Origin: an uncultured Muribaculaceae bacterium
Lineage (GTDB): Bacteria > Bacteroidota > Bacteroidia > Bacteroidales > Muribaculaceae
DNA length: 24,592 bases
Direction: 5' to 3'
Assembly (NCBI GenBank): GCA_910584545.1
Contig: CAJUBC010000036.1
Location: 1 to 24,592 of the forward strand
The notes below the pieces were generated by a model, which searched no databases, was not told where the DNA came from, and was given only the letters and a program-made list of their open reading frames with translations. This document shows positions 1 to 7,344 of the stretch, piece by piece (positions within the stretch are counted from its first letter, which is position 1; each line of letters begins with the position of its first letter). The translations under genes and the position numbers were made by a program.

Positions 1-8
1 TAACTTTG
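1..8 (+). promoter_or_regulatory. -7 promoter box for spt
   Basis: TAACTTTG is an exact match to the Bacteroidota -7 consensus TAnnTTTG. It lies 47 bases before the preferred spt start, giving a predicted leader of about 40 bases. The -33 element would fall outside the window, so only half of the promoter is visible. Confidence 0.6.
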
Positions 9-55
9 TACTTTGATTCCGGGCGAATAGACCGGAAATGAGAATACAATATTAT

Positions 56-1243
56 ATGAAACCATTACAACAGAAACTTTCGGCCTACGATGCGCCGCAG
101 AAGGCGAAGGCGGCCGGAGTCTATCCATATTTCCGTGCGATCTCGTCCGAGCAGGACACCGAGGTGGTCATGAACGGCAAAAAAGTGCTGATGTTCGGAT
201 CCAACAGCTACATGGGGCTCACCAACCATCCCAAGGTGATCGAGGCCGCTGTAGAGGCCACTAAGAAATATGGCACGGGTCTGGCCGGTTCGCCATTCCT
301 CAACGGCACACTGACGATACACAAGGATCTGGAGGCAAGAATAGCCGACTGGATGGGCAAGGAAGACGCCATGCTCTATTCCACCGGATTCGGCGTTAAC
401 CTCGGAGTGGTGTCGACGCTCACCGGCCGTGAGGATTACGTGATACTCGACGAGCAGGACCACGCCTCGATTATAGAGGGACGCCGCCTGTCGTTCTCAA
501 ATTACCTGAAATACCGCCATAACGACATGGCGTCGCTCGAGACCCAGCTACGCAAGTGCGACCCCGATAAGTGCAAGCTGATAGTGACCGATGGAGTGTT
601 CTCCATGGAAGGGGATGTGGCCAACATTCCGGAGATAGTCCGTCTCGCCAGGCAGTACAACGCCACCGTGATGGTCGACGAAGCCCATGGTCTCGGAGTG
701 TTCGGCGATGGCGGCCGTGGAGTGACGCATCATTTCGGACTCACAGATGACGTCGACCTCATAATGGGTACGTTCAGCAAGTCGCTCGCCTCGCTCGGAG
801 GATTCATCGCCACCGACAAGGTCATCACCAATTTCCTCCGTCACCATTCGCGATCCTATATTTTCACGGCTTCGATCACTCCGGCATCGACCGCGGCCGT
901 CAACGCCGCCCTCGACATAATACTCGCCGAGCCGGAGCGCAGGGAGCATCTCTGGGACATCACCAACTACGCGCTCGAGAACTTCCGCGCCATGGGATGC
1001 GAGATCGGAAACACATCCACTCCTATCATCCCGCTGTTCATCCGCGACGACTATAAGACATTCCATGTGACACGCGACCTTCTCGACGAAGGTGTGTTCG
1101 TCAATCCGGTTGTCACACCGGCAGTCGCTCCCCATGACACTCTCATCAGGTATTCATTGATGGCAACTCATACCAAAGAGCAGGTGACCCGCTCGCTCGA
1201 GGCTATCAGCAAAGTATTCAAGAAATACGACATCATCAAGTGA
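56..1243 (+). CDS. spt: Serine palmitoyltransferase
   Basis: This is a PLP-dependent alpha-oxoamine synthase of about 395 residues. It condenses L-serine with a fatty acyl-CoA to 3-ketosphinganine, the first step of sphingolipid synthesis, in the cytosol. Visible motifs are DHAS (His136, stacks on the cofactor), VDEAHGLGVFG (Asp208, His211) and TFSKS with the Schiff-base Lys242. The MATHTKEQ motif and the N-terminal LQQKLSAYD...GVYPYF segment resemble Bacteroides serine palmitoyltransferases more than glycine C-acetyltransferase (Kbl), the main alternative. I chose the ATG at 56 because the family begins close to this point; an in-frame ATG at 38 would add six residues. It is monocistronic, with a promoter box at 1-8 and a terminator at 1279-1316. 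Confidence 0.88.
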   Translation: MKPLQQKLSAYDAPQKAKAAGVYPYFRAISSEQDTEVVMNGKKVLMFGSNSYMGLTNHPKVIEAAVEATKKYGTGLAGSPFLNGTLTIHKDLEARIADWMGKEDAMLYSTGFGVNLGVVSTLTGREDYVILDEQDHASIIEGRRLSFSNYLKYRHNDMASLETQLRKCDPDKCKLIVTDGVFSMEGDVANIPEIVRLARQYNATVMVDEAHGLGVFGDGGRGVTHHFGLTDDVDLIMGTFSKSLASLGGFIATDKVITNFLRHHSRSYIFTASITPASTAAVNAALDIILAEPERREHLWDITNYALENFRAMGCEIGNTSTPIIPLFIRDDYKTFHVTRDLLDEGVFVNPVVTPAVAPHDTLIRYSLMATHTKEQVTRSLEAISKVFKKYDIIK

Positions 1244-1278
1244 CGGTGTTCGCCGGGAGATGATCCTCGGATATCAAG

Positions 1279-1316
1279 CGTCGGACGGCAAATATTGCTG
1301 TCCGACGTTCTTTTCT
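1279..1316 (+). terminator. Rho-independent terminator of spt
   Basis: The arms 1279-1291 and 1295-1307 can pair over 13 positions with one G-U pair, leaving a three-base loop. A T-rich run (1308-1316) follows directly. It sits 35 bases after the spt stop. Confidence 0.85.
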
Positions 1317-1512
1317 CTGACGGTCAGCATGATATGGTCTGAGCGTGCGGTGATAAAAAAGTCACTTAAAACTTGCAAATCAAAAAAAATCTTTTTTGGC
1401 GAATTTTTTAGTTAAAGAATTTGGATTATTCATGGTAAATGAATTAAATTCGCAGACAATTTCAAACTGCAATTTTTAGGAATCAAGGATTCCGGTAATA
1501 ATATTACTAAAA
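1317..1512. other. AT-rich intergenic stretch
   Basis: This is 196 bases of mostly AT-rich DNA upstream of the pRiA4b ORF-3-like gene. The promoter of that gene should be here. A weak candidate is TTTG at 1395-1398 with AGAATTTG at 1416-1423, but it lacks the TA of the consensus and the spacer is short. No coding frame or RNA gene is visible. Confidence 0.5.
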
Positions 1513-2055
1513 ATGGTCTACAGATTTAAATTGGTCAGCGATGAAGTCAGCAACTTCTCCCGCGAAATTGAAATAGATTCAGAAAACACATTCCTGCAGC
1601 TGCGCAACGCGATTCTGGAGAGCGTGGGCTATACGAAGGATGAACTCGACTCCTTTTTCCTCTGTAACGATGACTGGGAGAGAGAGGAGGAAATTACCCT
1701 CGAGGATATGGGAAACTCCACGAGCGACTGCGATGTATGGCTTATGGAGAATACCCCTGTCAGCGAACTCGTGGAGGAGGAAGGTCAGAAACTGGTGTTC
1801 GAGTTCGACTACCTGACTCAGAGAAGCTTCTTCATGGAGCTGAAAGAGATGATACCGAACCGCACCCTTGTGGAACCTCTCTGCAGCATCAAGCGCGGGA
1901 ATCCTCCACGTCAGCGTATCGACATCGATGAGTTCGAGAAGAAAGTGGATGCCAAGGCTCAGTCCGTGATGGATGATATCGACCTCGACGGGTTTGATGC
2001 ATCCAGCTTCAATGAAGAGGAACTTGACGAGGGCTTCGACATAATGAACATGTAA
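1513..2055 (+). CDS. pRiA4b ORF-3-like (IS1096 TnpR-type) family protein
   Basis: This 180-residue soluble protein resembles the pRiA4b ORF-3 / 'IS1096 element passenger TnpR' family (Pfam PF07929), judged from the opening strand, the EIEIDSENTFLQL segment and the FEFDYLTQRSFFMEL region. Despite the family name nothing here is a resolvase: there is no recombinase serine motif and no transposon end nearby. The C-terminal third (about residues 140-180) is very acidic and low in complexity. Chromosomal copies are common in Bacteroidales and their function is unknown. The gene stands alone between the spt terminator and a bidirectional terminator. Confidence 0.65.
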   Translation: MVYRFKLVSDEVSNFSREIEIDSENTFLQLRNAILESVGYTKDELDSFFLCNDDWEREEEITLEDMGNSTSDCDVWLMENTPVSELVEEEGQKLVFEFDYLTQRSFFMELKEMIPNRTLVEPLCSIKRGNPPRQRIDIDEFEKKVDAKAQSVMDDIDLDGFDASSFNEEELDEGFDIMNM

Positions 2056-2072
2056 GGGATTTCATCGCCACT

Positions 2073-2127
2073 AAAAACGCATCAGGCGGCATCCATCTAT
2101 AATGTGGTGCCGCCTGATGCGTTTTTT
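2073..2127. terminator. Bidirectional terminator
   Basis: The 13-bp perfect arms 2079-2091 and 2108-2120 are flanked by A5 on the left and T6 on the right, so the hairpin carries a U-run on both strands. It separates the convergent genes ending at 2055 (plus) and 2154 (minus). Confidence 0.9.
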
Positions 2128-2153
2128 AGTTTTAATTCAAGAGGTGGTGAATT

Positions 2154-2498
2154 TCAGTCTCCGTGACCGAATATACGTCCAAAAAAGGATTTCTTCTCTT
2201 CCGGCTTGAAGTTGACCGATAACTGTTCGTCCTCTTTGCCGAAGAACAGGATGTGGTTGCGGAACACGAAGGCCACGTTGCGGTCGAACTCGAGGATGGC
2301 GTGCAGACTTCTGATCAGAAATCTCCTGAAAGGACTGAATTCCTCAAGATTGCCCACTATGATCTCATCGTCTTCCAGATGGAGCTTATGGATCGGTTTA
2401 AGCAAGTCCAAGAAATAATCCAGCCTGAGTTCGTCCCTGTTCTTTACAGGCTTGCTGTAATTCTTGTAGATATCTTTTATTACATCTTCAGTGATCAT
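2154..2498 (-). CDS. Hypothetical protein, 114 residues
   Basis: I do not recognise the family. The protein is small and charged, with no signal peptide and no clear membrane segment. The N-terminal half is rich in acidic residues and Leu/Ile (helical in appearance). The middle has a hydrophobic FVFRNHILFF stretch that looks like beta strands, and the C-terminus is basic and aromatic (KKSFFGRIFGHGD). Codon use matches its neighbours, and it ends just before a bidirectional terminator, which supports a real gene. It lies downstream of the mmd operon but behind that operon's terminator, so it probably has its own promoter, which I could not identify in 2499-2633. Confidence 0.6.
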   Translation of the reverse strand: MITEDVIKDIYKNYSKPVKNRDELRLDYFLDLLKPIHKLHLEDDEIIVGNLEEFSPFRRFLIRSLHAILEFDRNVAFVFRNHILFFGKEDEQLSVNFKPEEKKSFFGRIFGHGD

Positions 2499-2633
2499 GT
2501 TGTCATGGCGGGTCGAAAGCCGTTGATAAGCGGGATGGAACCCATTCTTATAATGTGGAAACCTTATCTATAGTTATAATGAGTAATAGTTGTAAAAGTT
2601 CAGTCTAAATTGTAAAAAACGGCTTAAGCCTGA

Positions 2634-2672
2634 AAAAAACGCAGCCGGGATGCCTTCAAGGCATCCCGGCTG
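2634..2672 (-). terminator. Rho-independent terminator of the mmd operon
   Basis: A 13-bp perfect stem (2642-2654 with 2660-2672) with a TTCAA loop is followed on the minus strand by U6 (2639-2634). It begins 9 bases after the mmdB stop. Confidence 0.92.
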
Positions 2673-2680
2673 TAATGAAA

Positions 2681-3850
2681 TTATCCGAGGAAGCTGAGCA
2701 GCACACCTGCCGCGACAGCGGAACCGATCACGCCGGCCACGTTCGGGCCCATGGCGTGCATCAATAGATAATTGGAGGGGTCATATTCGAGGCCCATATT
2801 GTTGGAGATACGGGCTGCCATAGGCACTGCCGATACGCCTGCGTTTCCGATGAGGGGATTGATCTTCTTGCCGGGACGCAGAAAGAGGTTGAACAGTTTC
2901 ACCGAGAGGACACCGGCGCTCGACGCGATGATGAACGCGCAGAAACCGAGACCGAAGATCAGGAGGGTGTCGGTGGTGAGGAACTTGTCGGCCTGTGTCG
3001 ACGCGCCGACGGTGAGACCGAGCAGGATCGTCACGATGTCGGTCATCGCGTTGGAGGCTGTCTTGGCGAGACGCGAGGTCACGCCGCTCTCACGCAGAAG
3101 GTTTCCGAAGAAGAGCATGCCGAGCAGCGGAAGTCCTGAGGGCACCACGAAGCAGGTGAGGATAAGGCCTACGATAGGGAAGATGATCTTCTCGGCCTGG
3201 CTTACCACCCTGGCGGGCTTCATCTTGATGAGACGTTCCTTCTGGGTTGTGAACAGTCTCATCAGAGGAGGCTGGATCAGAGGGATCAGGGCCATGTAGG
3301 AGTAAGCCGACACGGCCACGGCTCCGAGTAGTTCCGGATTCAGTTTCGATGTGGTGAATATCGCTGTAGGGCCGTCGGCACCGCCGATGATGGCCACGCA
3401 GCCTGCCGACAGCGGGTCGAACCCGCAGAGCAGCGCGAGCATGTAGGCGCCGAAGATACCGAACTGGGCGCAGGCTCCGATTATCATAAGCTTAGGGTTG
3501 GCGAGCAGGGCCGAGAAGTCGGTCATTGCGCCGATGCCCAAGAAAATGAGGGGAGGATACCACCCTTTCTCCACACCGTTGTACAATATGTTCAGAACCG
3601 ATCCCTCCTCGTAGATGCCGATTTCCATTCCGGGCTGGAAAGGGATGTTGCCTATCAGCATGCCGAAGCCGATCGGCACGAGCAGGAGCGGCTCGAAATT
3701 CTTCTTGATGGCGAGCCATACGAAAAAGCAGCCGACGGCCAGCATCACGAGGTTGGTCCACTCGCAATGATAGAAGCCGGTGAACTTCCAGAACGATTCT
3801 ATGGTCTGGCGCAGGAACTCGCCGAATGAGTATTCACTAAGCAGAATCAT
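2681..3850 (-). CDS. mmdB: Sodium-pumping methylmalonyl-CoA decarboxylase, beta subunit
   Basis: This 389-residue integral membrane protein belongs to the OadB/MmdB/GcdB family. It decarboxylates carboxybiotin and couples that to sodium export across the inner membrane. About nine to eleven hydrophobic segments are visible. The family signature GGADGPTAIF holds the Asp linked to sodium binding in Klebsiella OadB, and the C-terminal segment contains GVSAVPMAARISNNMG and the MHAMGPNVAGVIGSAVAAG end. The length is usual for the family. It is the last gene of the mce-mmdA-mmdD-mmdC-mmdB operon, 33 bases after mmdC, and a strong terminator follows. From sequence alone the beta subunit could equally serve oxaloacetate decarboxylase; the linked epimerase and carboxyltransferase favour methylmalonyl-CoA. 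Confidence 0.92.
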   Translation of the reverse strand: MILLSEYSFGEFLRQTIESFWKFTGFYHCEWTNLVMLAVGCFFVWLAIKKNFEPLLLVPIGFGMLIGNIPFQPGMEIGIYEEGSVLNILYNGVEKGWYPPLIFLGIGAMTDFSALLANPKLMIIGACAQFGIFGAYMLALLCGFDPLSAGCVAIIGGADGPTAIFTTSKLNPELLGAVAVSAYSYMALIPLIQPPLMRLFTTQKERLIKMKPARVVSQAEKIIFPIVGLILTCFVVPSGLPLLGMLFFGNLLRESGVTSRLAKTASNAMTDIVTILLGLTVGASTQADKFLTTDTLLIFGLGFCAFIIASSAGVLSVKLFNLFLRPGKKINPLIGNAGVSAVPMAARISNNMGLEYDPSNYLLMHAMGPNVAGVIGSAVAAGVLLSFLG

Positions 3851-3883
3851 CAGCTATATGTCTTTTGATTGATCCTTGCCGGA

Positions 3884-4318
3884 TTATTCGATTATCATGA
3901 TATCGGCTCCCTCGAGCAGAGTGTCGCCTACGGATACGAGAACCTTGGTCACCGTACCCGCTTTGTCGGAGCGGATGTCGTTTTCCATTTTCATGGCCTC
4001 AAGGACAGCCACTTTGTCGCCTTTCTTAACGGTGTCACCCTCCTTGACGGCGATGCTCATGATTGTGCCGGGCAGAGGACACTTCACCGCGTCGGGGCTT
4101 GATGCCATGGTCTGTTTCACGGGCTTGCTCGTGGTGGCGGGCTTGGCTCCGTGGTTGGTCTGGCCCGACTGGCTCAGTGCCGGTTTCTGGGGGGCTTTCT
4201 TGTCGAGTTCAACCTTGTACGGCACTCCGTTCACCTCTACGGTGGTTTCGTTGTCCACTATGTCTCCGACGGAGACAGTGAATTTCATACCGTTGATTTT
4301 ATATTTGTACTCTTTCAT
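3884..4318 (-). CDS. mmdC: Biotin carboxyl carrier subunit of methylmalonyl-CoA decarboxylase
   Basis: This 144-residue protein carries the carboxyl group from the MmdA active site to MmdB. The N-terminal ~40 residues form a small beta-rich segment. A Lys/Pro/Ala/Thr/Ser-rich flexible linker follows at about 41-75, and a biotinyl/lipoyl domain at about 78-144 contains EAMKMEN, with Lys110 as the biotin site. I set the start at the ATG at 4318 because the family begins with the KYKINGMKF strand; a longer open frame reaching 4372 would overlap the end of mmdD. It is the fourth gene of the operon, 25 bases after mmdD. Confidence 0.9.
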   Translation of the reverse strand: MKEYKYKINGMKFTVSVGDIVDNETTVEVNGVPYKVELDKKAPQKPALSQSGQTNHGAKPATTSKPVKQTMASSPDAVKCPLPGTIMSIAVKEGDTVKKGDKVAVLEAMKMENDIRSDKAGTVTKVLVSVGDTLLEGADIMIIE

Positions 4319-4343
4319 TTTTGTCTGGTTTGGAAAGCGCGGG

Positions 4344-4949
4344 TCATAACTTGCGTCGGTCGGTCGACGCAAGTGTATGCTCCGGTATTACGCGTATGTT
4401 GTATATTTTAGAGTTCCACGGGGAGTAAGCCTTCTTCATCCTGCGGATGGTGAGGATCGTGTCCTCGATGTCGTGGCCCTGGCCGGTGTGTTCCGCGAGG
4501 GCCATGCTGATGGCGGCGATAGCCTCGCCCATGTCGGGCTCGTCGTGATGCGCCTCCGATGTGGCCGACGTCACTCCGTGAGCCTTGTGTTTGCGCCTTG
4601 TCTGAAGCCATGACGACACTTTCCCGAACAGCATGAACAATATGCTGAGCACGAGCAGGGCCGAAATCACGATAGTCATGGCTATCAGGGTGATTGCGCC
4701 ACCGAACTCATCGTTTTCCGCTGCGTTTCTCGCTTTTTCGGCTTGAATCGCCTTGCGGGTGAGTTCGCTTTCCTGCACGGTGTTGACCTCCTTGCTGTCT
4801 GCCCAGTCTCCCGTCACCTCGGTCTGCTCGCCTTGCTTGCCTACCGTCTCGTATCGGTGATCCGGATCGACAGTCACCGTCGCGGAGGCCGGAGCCCCCG
4901 CGAGTATGGTGAGAGTCAACGCCACGCTTAGAATTGTCTTTTTAAGCAT
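4344..4949 (-). CDS. mmdD: OadG-family small membrane subunit of the decarboxylase
   Basis: This 201-residue protein of the OadG/MmdD type assembles and stabilises the sodium-pumping decarboxylase complex. A predicted N-terminal signal segment (residues 1-23, ending ASA) is followed by a polar, probably periplasmic stretch. A single membrane helix lies at about 84-109, then a cytoplasmic charged segment with several histidines. The C-terminal motif runs from AAISMALAEH to RRMKKAYSPWNSKI, which I recognise from Bacteroidales OadG-like proteins. It is longer than enterobacterial OadG (about 80 residues). The start at 4949 gives a clean signal sequence; the open frame upstream of it is antisense-like and overlaps mmdA. 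Gene three of the operon. Confidence 0.8.
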   Translation of the reverse strand: MLKKTILSVALTLTILAGAPASATVTVDPDHRYETVGKQGEQTEVTGDWADSKEVNTVQESELTRKAIQAEKARNAAENDEFGGAITLIAMTIVISALLVLSILFMLFGKVSSWLQTRRKHKAHGVTSATSEAHHDEPDMGEAIAAISMALAEHTGQGHDIEDTILTIRRMKKAYSPWNSKIYNIRVIPEHTLASTDRRKL

Positions 4950-4966
4950 TGCGTAGCTGGTTTGGG

Positions 4967-6520
4967 TTAAAGAGGTATGTTGCCGTGCTTCTTGGCCGGA
5001 TTGGTCAGCTTCTTGGTGGCGAGCATGTTGAGGGCCTTGATGACACGGAAACGGGTGTTGCGCGGTTCGATCACATCGTCGATGTAACCATACTTGGCTG
5101 CCTGGTAGGGATTTGCGAAGAGCTCGCTGTATTCCTCCTCTTTCTCTTTCTTGAAGGCGGCGGGATTCTCGTGGTTCTTCGCCTCCTTGGCGTAGAGCAC
5201 GCCTACGGCTCCCTCGGCACCCATCACCGCGATCTCGGCCGAAGGCCATGCGTAGTTCATGTCGCCGCGGAGCTGCTTGCAGCTCATCACGATGTGGCTG
5301 CCGCCGTAGCTCTTGCGCAGTGTCACTGTCACCTTGGGCACTGTGGCTTCTCCGTATGCGTAGAGGAGTTTCGCGCCGTGGAGGATCACGCCGTTGTACT
5401 CCTGGCCTGTGCCGGGGAGGAAGCCGGGGACATCCACCAGTGTCACCAGAGGAATGTTGAAGGCGTCGCAGAAACGTACGAAACGTGCTCCCTTGCGCGA
5501 TGCATTGGAATCGAGCACGCCGGCGAGCACCTTGGGCTGGTTGGCCACGATGCCTACCGACTGGCCGTTGAAGCGCGCGAAACCGATGATGATGTTGCGT
5601 GCGTAGTCAGGCTGTACCTCGAGGAACTCTCCGTTGTCGACGATTGCCGAGATCACGTCGTACATGTCGTAGCTGCGCTTCGGGCTGTCGGGGATGATGT
5701 CGTTGAGCTTGTCCTCGAGACGGTCGATCGGGTCGGTGCAGGACACGAGCGGAGTCTCCTCCATATTGTTCTGCGGTATGTAGCTGATGATCTTGCGGAT
5801 GAGGGCGATGCACTCCTCCTCGGTCTCGGCCACGAAGTGGGTCACGCCGCTCTTTGTGGAGTGAACCGATGCGCCGCCGAGGTCTTCCTGGCTTACATCC
5901 TCGCCTGTCACTGTCTTCACAACCGAAGGTCCCGTGAGGAACATGTAGGAGAGTCCTTTGGTCATGATCGTGAAGTCGGTGAGGGCCGGGCTGTAGACCG
6001 CGCCGCCGGCGCACGGACCCATGATGGCCGAAATCTGGGGAACGACTCCGGAAGCCATGATGTTGCGCTGGAAAATCTCCGAATAGCCGGCGAGGGCGTT
6101 GATACCCTCCTGGATGCGGGCGCCGCCGGAGTCATTGAGGCCGATTACCGGAGCTCCCATCTTCATGGCCATATCCATGACTTTGCAGATCTTCTGCGAC
6201 ATGGTCTCGGAGAGTGAGCCTCCGAATACGGTGAAGTCCTGTGCGAACACGTATACCAGGCGCCCGTCGATTGTACCGAAACCGGTTACAACGCCATCGC
6301 CGAGGATGTGCTTCTTGTCCTGACCGAAGTTCGTGCAGCGGTGTGTCACGAACATGTCGAGCTCCTCGAAACTACCCTCGTCGAGCAGCATGGCTATGCG
6401 CTCGCGGGCTGTGTATTTGCCTCTCTGGTGCTGTTTCTCGATGGCCTTCTCGCCACCTCCGAGACGGCACTCGGCACGCTTCTCGATAAGCTGGCTGATT
6501 TTTTCTTCCTGTTTGCTCAT
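4967..6520 (-). CDS. mmdA: Methylmalonyl-CoA decarboxylase alpha subunit (carboxyltransferase)
   Basis: This 517-residue biotin-dependent carboxyltransferase of the MmdA/PccB family moves the carboxyl group of (S)-methylmalonyl-CoA to the biotin on MmdC, releasing propionyl-CoA. It has the two crotonase-like halves of the family. The N-terminal half shows SGGARIQEGINALAGY and the GPCAGGAVYSPALTDF oxyanion region. The C-terminal half shows VPGFLPGTGQEYNGVI and RKSYGGSHIVMSCKQLRGDMNYAWP. Length is normal. It could in principle be the beta subunit of propionyl-CoA carboxylase, but no biotin carboxylase is linked and the MmdB/C/D partners are, so decarboxylase is the better call. It starts 26 bases after mce. 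Confidence 0.92.
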   Translation of the reverse strand: MSKQEEKISQLIEKRAECRLGGGEKAIEKQHQRGKYTARERIAMLLDEGSFEELDMFVTHRCTNFGQDKKHILGDGVVTGFGTIDGRLVYVFAQDFTVFGGSLSETMSQKICKVMDMAMKMGAPVIGLNDSGGARIQEGINALAGYSEIFQRNIMASGVVPQISAIMGPCAGGAVYSPALTDFTIMTKGLSYMFLTGPSVVKTVTGEDVSQEDLGGASVHSTKSGVTHFVAETEEECIALIRKIISYIPQNNMEETPLVSCTDPIDRLEDKLNDIIPDSPKRSYDMYDVISAIVDNGEFLEVQPDYARNIIIGFARFNGQSVGIVANQPKVLAGVLDSNASRKGARFVRFCDAFNIPLVTLVDVPGFLPGTGQEYNGVILHGAKLLYAYGEATVPKVTVTLRKSYGGSHIVMSCKQLRGDMNYAWPSAEIAVMGAEGAVGVLYAKEAKNHENPAAFKKEKEEEYSELFANPYQAAKYGYIDDVIEPRNTRFRVIKALNMLATKKLTNPAKKHGNIPL

Positions 6521-6546
6521 TGCTTTATGTTATGCAGGTTATAAGA

Positions 6547-6969
6547 TTATTTCTTGGAGGGGTCTTCGCAGAGTTCGGTGAGGACTGCCTCAGTCGACTT
6601 CGGGTGAAGGAAGGCGATCTGCAGACCGTCGGCACCCTTGCGCGGAGCCTTGTCGATCAGACGGAGACCTTTCTCCTCGGCTTCCTGAAGTGCGTTGGCC
6701 ACGCCGTCCTCGATGGCGAATGCCATGTGGTGCATGCCGCCGCGGCCGCCGTTCTTCTCGATGAACTTGGCGATGGTGCTTTCGGGGCTTGTCGGCTCGA
6801 GAAGCTCGATCTTTGTGTCGCCTACTTTGAAGAAAGCTGTTGTTACCTTCTGGTCCTCAACCACTTCCTGCTTGTAACACTTAAGTCCGAGAACGTTCTC
6901 GTAGTACTTGATAGCCTCTGCCAGATCAGGCACTGCTATTCCGATGTGCTCAATGTGTGAAATTTCCAT
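6547..6969 (-). CDS. mce: Methylmalonyl-CoA epimerase
   Basis: This 140-residue vicinal-oxygen-chelate protein interconverts (R)- and (S)-methylmalonyl-CoA, the link between the B12-dependent mutase and the decarboxylase. Two beta-alpha-beta-beta-beta modules are visible. Likely metal ligands are His8 (in IEHIGIAV), Glu55 (in KIELLEP), His80 or His81 (in GGMHHMAF) and Glu132 near the end. GADGLQIAFLHPKS is typical of the epimerase. It is the first gene of the operon; the mutase itself is not in the window. The leader carries a -7 box, a hairpin and a tandem repeat. Confidence 0.93.
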   Translation of the reverse strand: MEISHIEHIGIAVPDLAEAIKYYENVLGLKCYKQEVVEDQKVTTAFFKVGDTKIELLEPTSPESTIAKFIEKNGGRGGMHHMAFAIEDGVANALQEAEEKGLRLIDKAPRKGADGLQIAFLHPKSTEAVLTELCEDPSKK

Positions 6970-6979
6970 TGATTTGATT

Positions 6980-7029
6980 TTTGGTTAGATTATGTTGTTT
7001 TTAATTTGGTTGGATTATGTTATTTTATT
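6980..7029. repeat. 25-bp imperfect tandem duplication in the mce leader
   Basis: Two adjacent 25-base units, 6980-7004 and 7005-7029, share the core TTTGGTTRGATTATGTT and differ at a few positions. They lie between the predicted mce transcription start and the start codon, ending 10 bases from the ATG. On the transcript the core reads AACATAATCYAACCAAA. Confidence 0.8.
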
Positions 7030-7038
7030 GTTTCGCTG

Positions 7039-7058
7039 AGAAGGTTTTCGAACCTTTT
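7039..7058 (-). other. Hairpin near the predicted 5' end of the mce transcript
   Basis: AAGGTT (7041-7046) and AACCTT (7051-7056) pair around a four-base loop, and the stem extends by a G-U and an A-U pair. It lies just downstream of the predicted transcription start. No U-run follows on the minus strand, so it is not an intrinsic terminator. Confidence 0.5.
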
Positions 7059-7071
7059 ACGCTTCAATATG

Positions 7072-7079
7072 CAAAATTA
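7072..7079 (-). promoter_or_regulatory. -7 promoter box for the mce-mmd operon
   Basis: On the minus strand this reads TAATTTTG, an exact TAnnTTTG match 103 bases before the mce start codon. No -33 TTTG is seen at the usual distance of about 20 bases. It is divergent from the lpxD box at 7163-7170, and the 83 bases between the two boxes are AT-rich with no coding frame. Confidence 0.55.
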
Positions 7080-7162
7080 CTAAATTTCTCCAAATATCCC
7101 CGCGTTTTTTCCATAATTCACACTAAATTTAATGGGGATTAGGTTTTTCTATCAAAATTTGT

Positions 7163-7170
7163 TAATTTTG
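7163..7170 (+). promoter_or_regulatory. -7 promoter box for the lpx operon
   Basis: TAATTTTG matches TAnnTTTG exactly. The only upstream candidate at a suitable distance is a poor TTAG at 7139-7142. A start about 7 bases downstream would give an lpxD leader of about 168 bases. Confidence 0.5.
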
Positions 7171-7344
7171 CCGAGAATATCTCATGCGCCTTTTTCTGTG
7201 GACTCCGGTTTCCGCGGTTTCATGGTAAAAAGCACACAAGCCCTGTACTAAGCGAAACGCTGCCGGATGCGGCGGTGCAGCCGGGAGAGCGATGCGAACG
7301 CGGCGACCGTCCGGTAATGTCCGGAGGGCATAAAAACGAACGGA
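7171..7344 (+). other. lpxD leader region with two mini-ORFs
   Basis: No full gene is present. Two overlapping short frames with ATG starts occur: 7184-7228 (14 codons, MRLFLWTPVSAVSW) and 7222-7251 (9 codons, MVKSTQALY). Neither has a recognisable family, and they could be chance. The region is otherwise GC-rich with no terminator-like hairpin that I can support. Confidence 0.35.

Noticed and set aside
1513..2055. Insertion sequence or resolvase, suggested by the family name
   Set aside because: There is no transposase, no terminal inverted repeats, no target duplication and no recombinase motif.
2621..2630. Palindrome GGCTTAAGCC as an operator
   Set aside because: It is only ten bases, lies outside any mapped promoter, and has no second copy nearby.
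4344..5249. Longer 301-residue version of the OadG-type gene
   Set aside because: The first 100 residues overlap mmdA out of frame and are Arg/Gln-rich noise. The ATG at 4949 begins a proper signal sequence.
4949..6217. 422-residue open frame on the plus strand opposite mmdA
   Set aside because: It lies wholly antisense to a well-recognised gene, and its His/Val/Leu-rich low-complexity composition is that of a mirror frame of GC-rich codons.
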